NCBI RefSeq assembly: GCF_022695595.1
Contig: NZ_CP074380.1
Location: forward strand, 1,116,001-1,180,000
Length of the DNA stretch: 64,000 bases
Source: Streptomyces sp. MST-110588
Lineage (GTDB): Bacteria; Actinomycetota; Actinomycetes; Streptomycetales; Streptomycetaceae
Reading direction: 5' to 3'
The position numbers were made by a program, and so were the translations under genes. The stretch's first letter is position 1. Every line of letters starts with the position of its first letter. The notes below the pieces were generated by a model. The model did no database searches, was not told the origin of the DNA, and worked only from the letters and a program-made list of their open reading frames with translations. Below, piece after piece: positions 61,216-64,000 of this stretch.

Positions 61216-62727
61216 TCAACTGCCGGAAAGCACCCTGACCAGGTCCTCGGCCGTACGGCACCGGTCCAGGAGTTCCTTGACGTGGTTCCGGGTCCCGCGC
61301 AGCGGCTCCAGCGTGGGCACCCGCTGGAGGGAGTCACGGCCCGGCAGGTCGAAGATCACCGAATCCCAGGAGGCCGCCGCCACGTCGTCGGCGTACTGCT
61401 CCAGGCAGCGCCCGCGGAAGTAGGCCCGGGTGTCCTCCGGCGGCTTGAGCTGCGACCGGCGCACATCCGGCTCCTCCAGCAGCCGCTTCATCTTGCCGCG
61501 GGCCACCAGCCGGTTGTACAGGCCCTTGTCGGGCCGTACGTCGGCGTACTGGAGGTCGACCAGGTGCAGCCGGGCCGCGTCCCAGTCCACGCCGTCGCGG
61601 CGGCGGTAGCCCTCCATCAGCTCCCGCTTGGCGACCCAGTCCAGCTCCCCGGAGAGCGTCATCGGGTCGTTCTCCAGCCGCCCCAGCACGTCCTCCCAGC
61701 GGGCCAGGACGTCCTTGGTCTGCTCGTCCGCGTCCGATCCGAAGCGGTCCTCGACGTACTTGCGGGCCAGCTCGAAGTACTCCATCTGGAGTTGTACGGC
61801 GGTCAGCGTACGGCCGCTGCGGAGCGTGACCAGGTGGCGCAGCGTCGGGTCGTGCGAGACCTGGTGGAGGGTGCGTACGGGCTGGTCGACCGCGAGGTCC
61901 ACGGCGATGAAGCCGTCCTCGATCATCGACAGGACCAGGGCGGTCGTCCCGAGCTTGAGATAGGTGGAGATCTCCGAGAGGTTCGCGTCACCGATGATCA
62001 CGTGCAGCCGGCGGTACTTCTCCGCGTCGGCGTGCGGCTCGTCGCGGGTATTGATGATGGGGCGCTTGAGCGTGGTCTCCAGCCCCACCTCGACCTCGAA
62101 GTAGTCCGCGCGCTGGCTGAGCTGGAAGCCGTGCTCGTGCCCGTCCTGGCCCAGCCCCACCCGGCCGGCGCCGGTGACGACCTGGCGGGAGACGAAGAAG
62201 GGCGTCAGATGGCGCACGATGTCCGAGAAGGGCGTCTCCCGCTTCATCAGGTAGTTCTCGTGCGTCCCGTAGGAGGCGCCCTTGTTGTCGGTGTTGTTCT
62301 TGTAGAGGTGGATCGGCTGGGCGCCGGGGACCTGGGCCGCGCGCTCGGCGGCCTCGGCCATGATGCGCTCGCCGGCCTTGTCCCACAGCACCGCGTCCCG
62401 TGGGTTGGTGACCTCCGGAGCGCTGTACTCCGGGTGGGCGTGGTCGACGTAGAGCCGTGCCCCGTTGGTGAGGATCACGTTGGCCAGACCGATGTCCTCA
62501 TCGGTGAGCTGACTGGCGTCGGCGGATTCGCGGGCGAGGTCGAAGCCTCGGGCGTCCCGCAGCGGGTTCTCCTCCTCGAAGTCCCAGCGGGCGCGTCGCG
62601 CCCGGTGCATCGCCGCAGCGTAGGCGTTGACGACCTGGGACGAGGTGAGCATGGCATTGGCGTTCGGGTGGCCGGGGACGGAGATCCCGTACTCCGTCTC
62701 GATTCCCATTACTCGCCGTACGGTCAT
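61216..62727 (-). CDS. dop: Pup deamidase/depupylase Dop
   Basis: 503 residues, homologous to PafA but longer. [20 protein letters not shown] starts the GS-like core; [40 protein letters not shown] and [20 protein letters not shown] are the matched motifs. The ~40-residue insert after residue 45 ([20 protein letters not shown]) is the Dop loop. It converts Pup-Gln to Pup-Glu and removes Pup from proteins. ATG 62727 follows GGAGGG. Confidence 0.97.
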   Translation of the reverse strand: MTVRRVMGIETEYGISVPGHPNANAMLTSSQVVNAYAAAMHRARRARWDFEEENPLRDARGFDLARESADASQLTDEDIGLANVILTNGARLYVDHAHPEYSAPEVTNPRDAVLWDKAGERIMAEAAERAAQVPGAQPIHLYKNNTDNKGASYGTHENYLMKRETPFSDIVRHLTPFFVSRQVVTGAGRVGLGQDGHEHGFQLSQRADYFEVEVGLETTLKRPIINTRDEPHADAEKYRRLHVIIGDANLSEISTYLKLGTTALVLSMIEDGFIAVDLAVDQPVRTLHQVSHDPTLRHLVTLRSGRTLTAVQLQMEYFELARKYVEDRFGSDADEQTKDVLARWEDVLGRLENDPMTLSGELDWVAKRELMEGYRRRDGVDWDAARLHLVDLQYADVRPDKGLYNRLVARGKMKRLLEEPDVRRSQLKPPEDTRAYFRGRCLEQYADDVAAASWDSVIFDLPGRDSLQRVPTLEPLRGTRNHVKELLDRCRTAEDLVRVLSGS

Positions 62728-62956
62728 GCGGCCCTCCTTGCCCGGCGGCGCCCCCGGATGGGGTCGGCGCTCAAGTACCGCTGCGCTTCCGGTCCGTATG
62801 CGGTCCCCGCTCCCGCAGTGCGTGACGCGGCGGTACCGAAGAGCCTAGAACGCCTTTGCGGCGCTGGGGAGATCATTACAGTCATTGCTCCAGTCCGGTT
62901 TTCCCCGCTTCATCGCCGGCTTCCCGGGGACCGCCCCTCAGGGCCCCGAAAAGCGT

Positions 62957-62994
62957 CCGGCTGCGGACGCCCCGTGCAGGACATCCGCAGCCGG
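62957..62994 (-). terminator. Terminator after arc
   Basis: CCGGCTGCGGA (62957-62967) pairs with TCCGCAGCCGG (62984-62994); on the minus strand CTTTTCG follows a few bases later. It is 9 bp past the arc stop. Confidence 0.7.
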
Positions 62995-63003
62995 AGAGCG
63001 CTG

Positions 63004-64000
63004 TTACAGGTATTGGCCGGTATTCGCCACCGTGTCGATGGAGCGACCGGTGTCCGCGCCCTGCTTGCCGGTGACCAGCGTACGGATGTAGACGATCCGC
63101 TCGCCCTTCTTGCCGGAGATACGGGCCCAGTCGTCCGGGTTGGTGGTGTTCGGCAGGTCCTCGTTCTCCTTGAACTCATCCACGCACGCCTGGAGCAGGT
63201 GGGAGACCCGCAGGCCCTTCTGGTTGTGCTCCAGGAAGGCTTTGATCGCCATTTTCTTCGCACGCCCGACGATGTTTTCGATCATCGCGCCGGAGTTGAA
63301 GTCCTTGAAGTACAGAACTTCTTTGTCGCCGTTGGCGTAGGTGACCTCCAGGAAGCGGTTCTCCTCCGATTCCGCGTACATCTGCTCGACGACCGACTGG
63401 ATCATTCCGCTGACCGCGGCCTTGCGCGAGTCGCCGTGCTCACTGAGGTCGTCCGCGTGCAGCGGCAGCCGCTCGGTGAGGTACTTGGAGAAGATGTCCT
63501 TGGCGGCCTCGGCGTCCGGACGCTCGATCTTGATCTTCACGTCGAGGCGGCCGGGGCGCAGGATCGCCGGGTCGATCATGTCCTCCCGGTTGGAGGCACC
63601 GATCACGATGACGTTCTCCAGACCCTCCACGCCGTCGATCTCGGAGAGGAGCTGCGGGACGATGGTGTTCTCCACGTCCGAGCTCACCCCCGAGCCGCGG
63701 GTGCGGAAGAGGGAGTCCATCTCGTCGAAGAAGACGATGACGGGTGTGCCCTCGCTCGCCTTCTCCCGGGCCCGCTGGAAGACCAGCCGGATGTGCCGCT
63801 CGGTCTCACCGACGTACTTGTTGAGGAGCTCGGGGCCCTTGATGTTGAGGAAGAAGCTCTTCCCCGCGGGCTGCCCGGTCACCTCGGCGACCTTCTTGGC
63901 CAGCGAGTTGGCGACCGCCTTGGCGATGAGCGTCTTGCCGCAGCCCGGCGGGCCGTACAGCAACACACCCTTGGGCGGGCGCAGTTCGTGCTCCTTGAAC
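63004..64000 (-). CDS. arc: Proteasome-associated ATPase Arc/Mpa, truncated at the window edge
   Basis: The C-terminal ~331 residues are visible. Walker [21 protein letters not shown], Walker [19 protein letters not shown], sensor 1 [20 protein letters not shown] and the arginine-finger region form the AAA+ core. It ends VANTGQYL; the Tyr-Leu tail docks into the 20S alpha ring and opens the gate. It recognises Pup and unfolds pupylated proteins. The N-terminal coiled coil and OB domains lie beyond 64000. Confidence 0.96.
   Translation of the reverse strand, partial: FKEHELRPPKGVLLYGPPGCGKTLIAKAVANSLAKKVAEVTGQPAGKSFFLNIKGPELLNKYVGETERHIRLVFQRAREKASEGTPVIVFFDEMDSLFRTRGSGVSSDVENTIVPQLLSEIDGVEGLENVIVIGASNREDMIDPAILRPGRLDVKIKIERPDAEAAKDIFSKYLTERLPLHADDLSEHGDSRKAAVSGMIQSVVEQMYAESEENRFLEVTYANGDKEVLYFKDFNSGAMIENIVGRAKKMAIKAFLEHNQKGLRVSHLLQACVDEFKENEDLPNTTNPDDWARISGKKGERIVYIRTLVTGKQGADTGRSIDTVANTGQYL

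Overview
The window is a chromosomal segment of a high-GC actinomycete, almost certainly a Streptomyces. The evidence is the codon usage (nearly every codon ends in G or C), the many GTG starts, the complete Pup-proteasome locus, and a gene order (pheST, infC-rpmI-rplT, an ethanolamine/glnA4-type cluster, tatAC, pafABC, prcBA, pup, dop, arc) that matches my memory of the Streptomyces core chromosome. Nothing looks like a prophage, an integrative element or a CRISPR array.

Layout. 1-13.4 kb: a truncated HTH regulator, pheST, a soluble PAS histidine kinase, a TrmH methyltransferase, the infC-rpmI-rplT operon, a phosphopantetheinyl transferase, a DUF1844 protein, an aquaporin and an SseB-family protein. 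This block is flanked by two inverted copies of a ~720-bp non-coding, MITE-like element (876-1595 and 11974-12693). 13.4-18.7 kb: a mycosin-like subtilase with an overlapping membrane protein, a PLP-dependent aldolase/racemase-like enzyme and a secreted HAD phosphatase. 18.7-25.7 kb: two divergent units for ethanolamine use by gamma-glutamylation (SDR, aldehyde dehydrogenase, GlnA4-type synthetase; FadR/GntR regulator, ethanolamine permease, PuuD-type hydrolase). 25.7-30.5 kb: an O-methyltransferase, a LysR regulator with a divergent TDT transporter, a BtuF-like protein and a small surface protein.

30.8-36.1 kb is the most interesting part. A TROVE/Ro60 protein gene is preceded on its own strand by two tandem structured RNAs that fold as Y RNAs; one carries a tRNA-like insert with a canonical T-arm. 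They diverge from a cobalamin riboswitch that precedes metE. 36-45.3 kb: a DUF1444 protein, a betaine/choline-type ABC transporter with a permease-receptor fusion, a 5'-3' exonuclease, an iron-box-controlled siderophore-interacting protein and a DrrAB-type exporter with a PadR regulator. 45.5-64 kb: helY, tatC, tatA, two small proteins, pafC, pafB, two FKBP prolyl isomerases, pafA, an MFS/LacI pair, prcA, prcB, pup, dop and arc, i.e. the Pup-proteasome system with its PafBC regulator.

Quality note. At least five genes (pheT, the PuuD-like hydrolase, the methyltransferase, the DUF1444 gene and the LacI gene), and probably the metE 3' end, are broken by what looks like a single missing base in a C or G run. 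pheT is essential, so these are most likely sequencing or assembly errors rather than real mutations.
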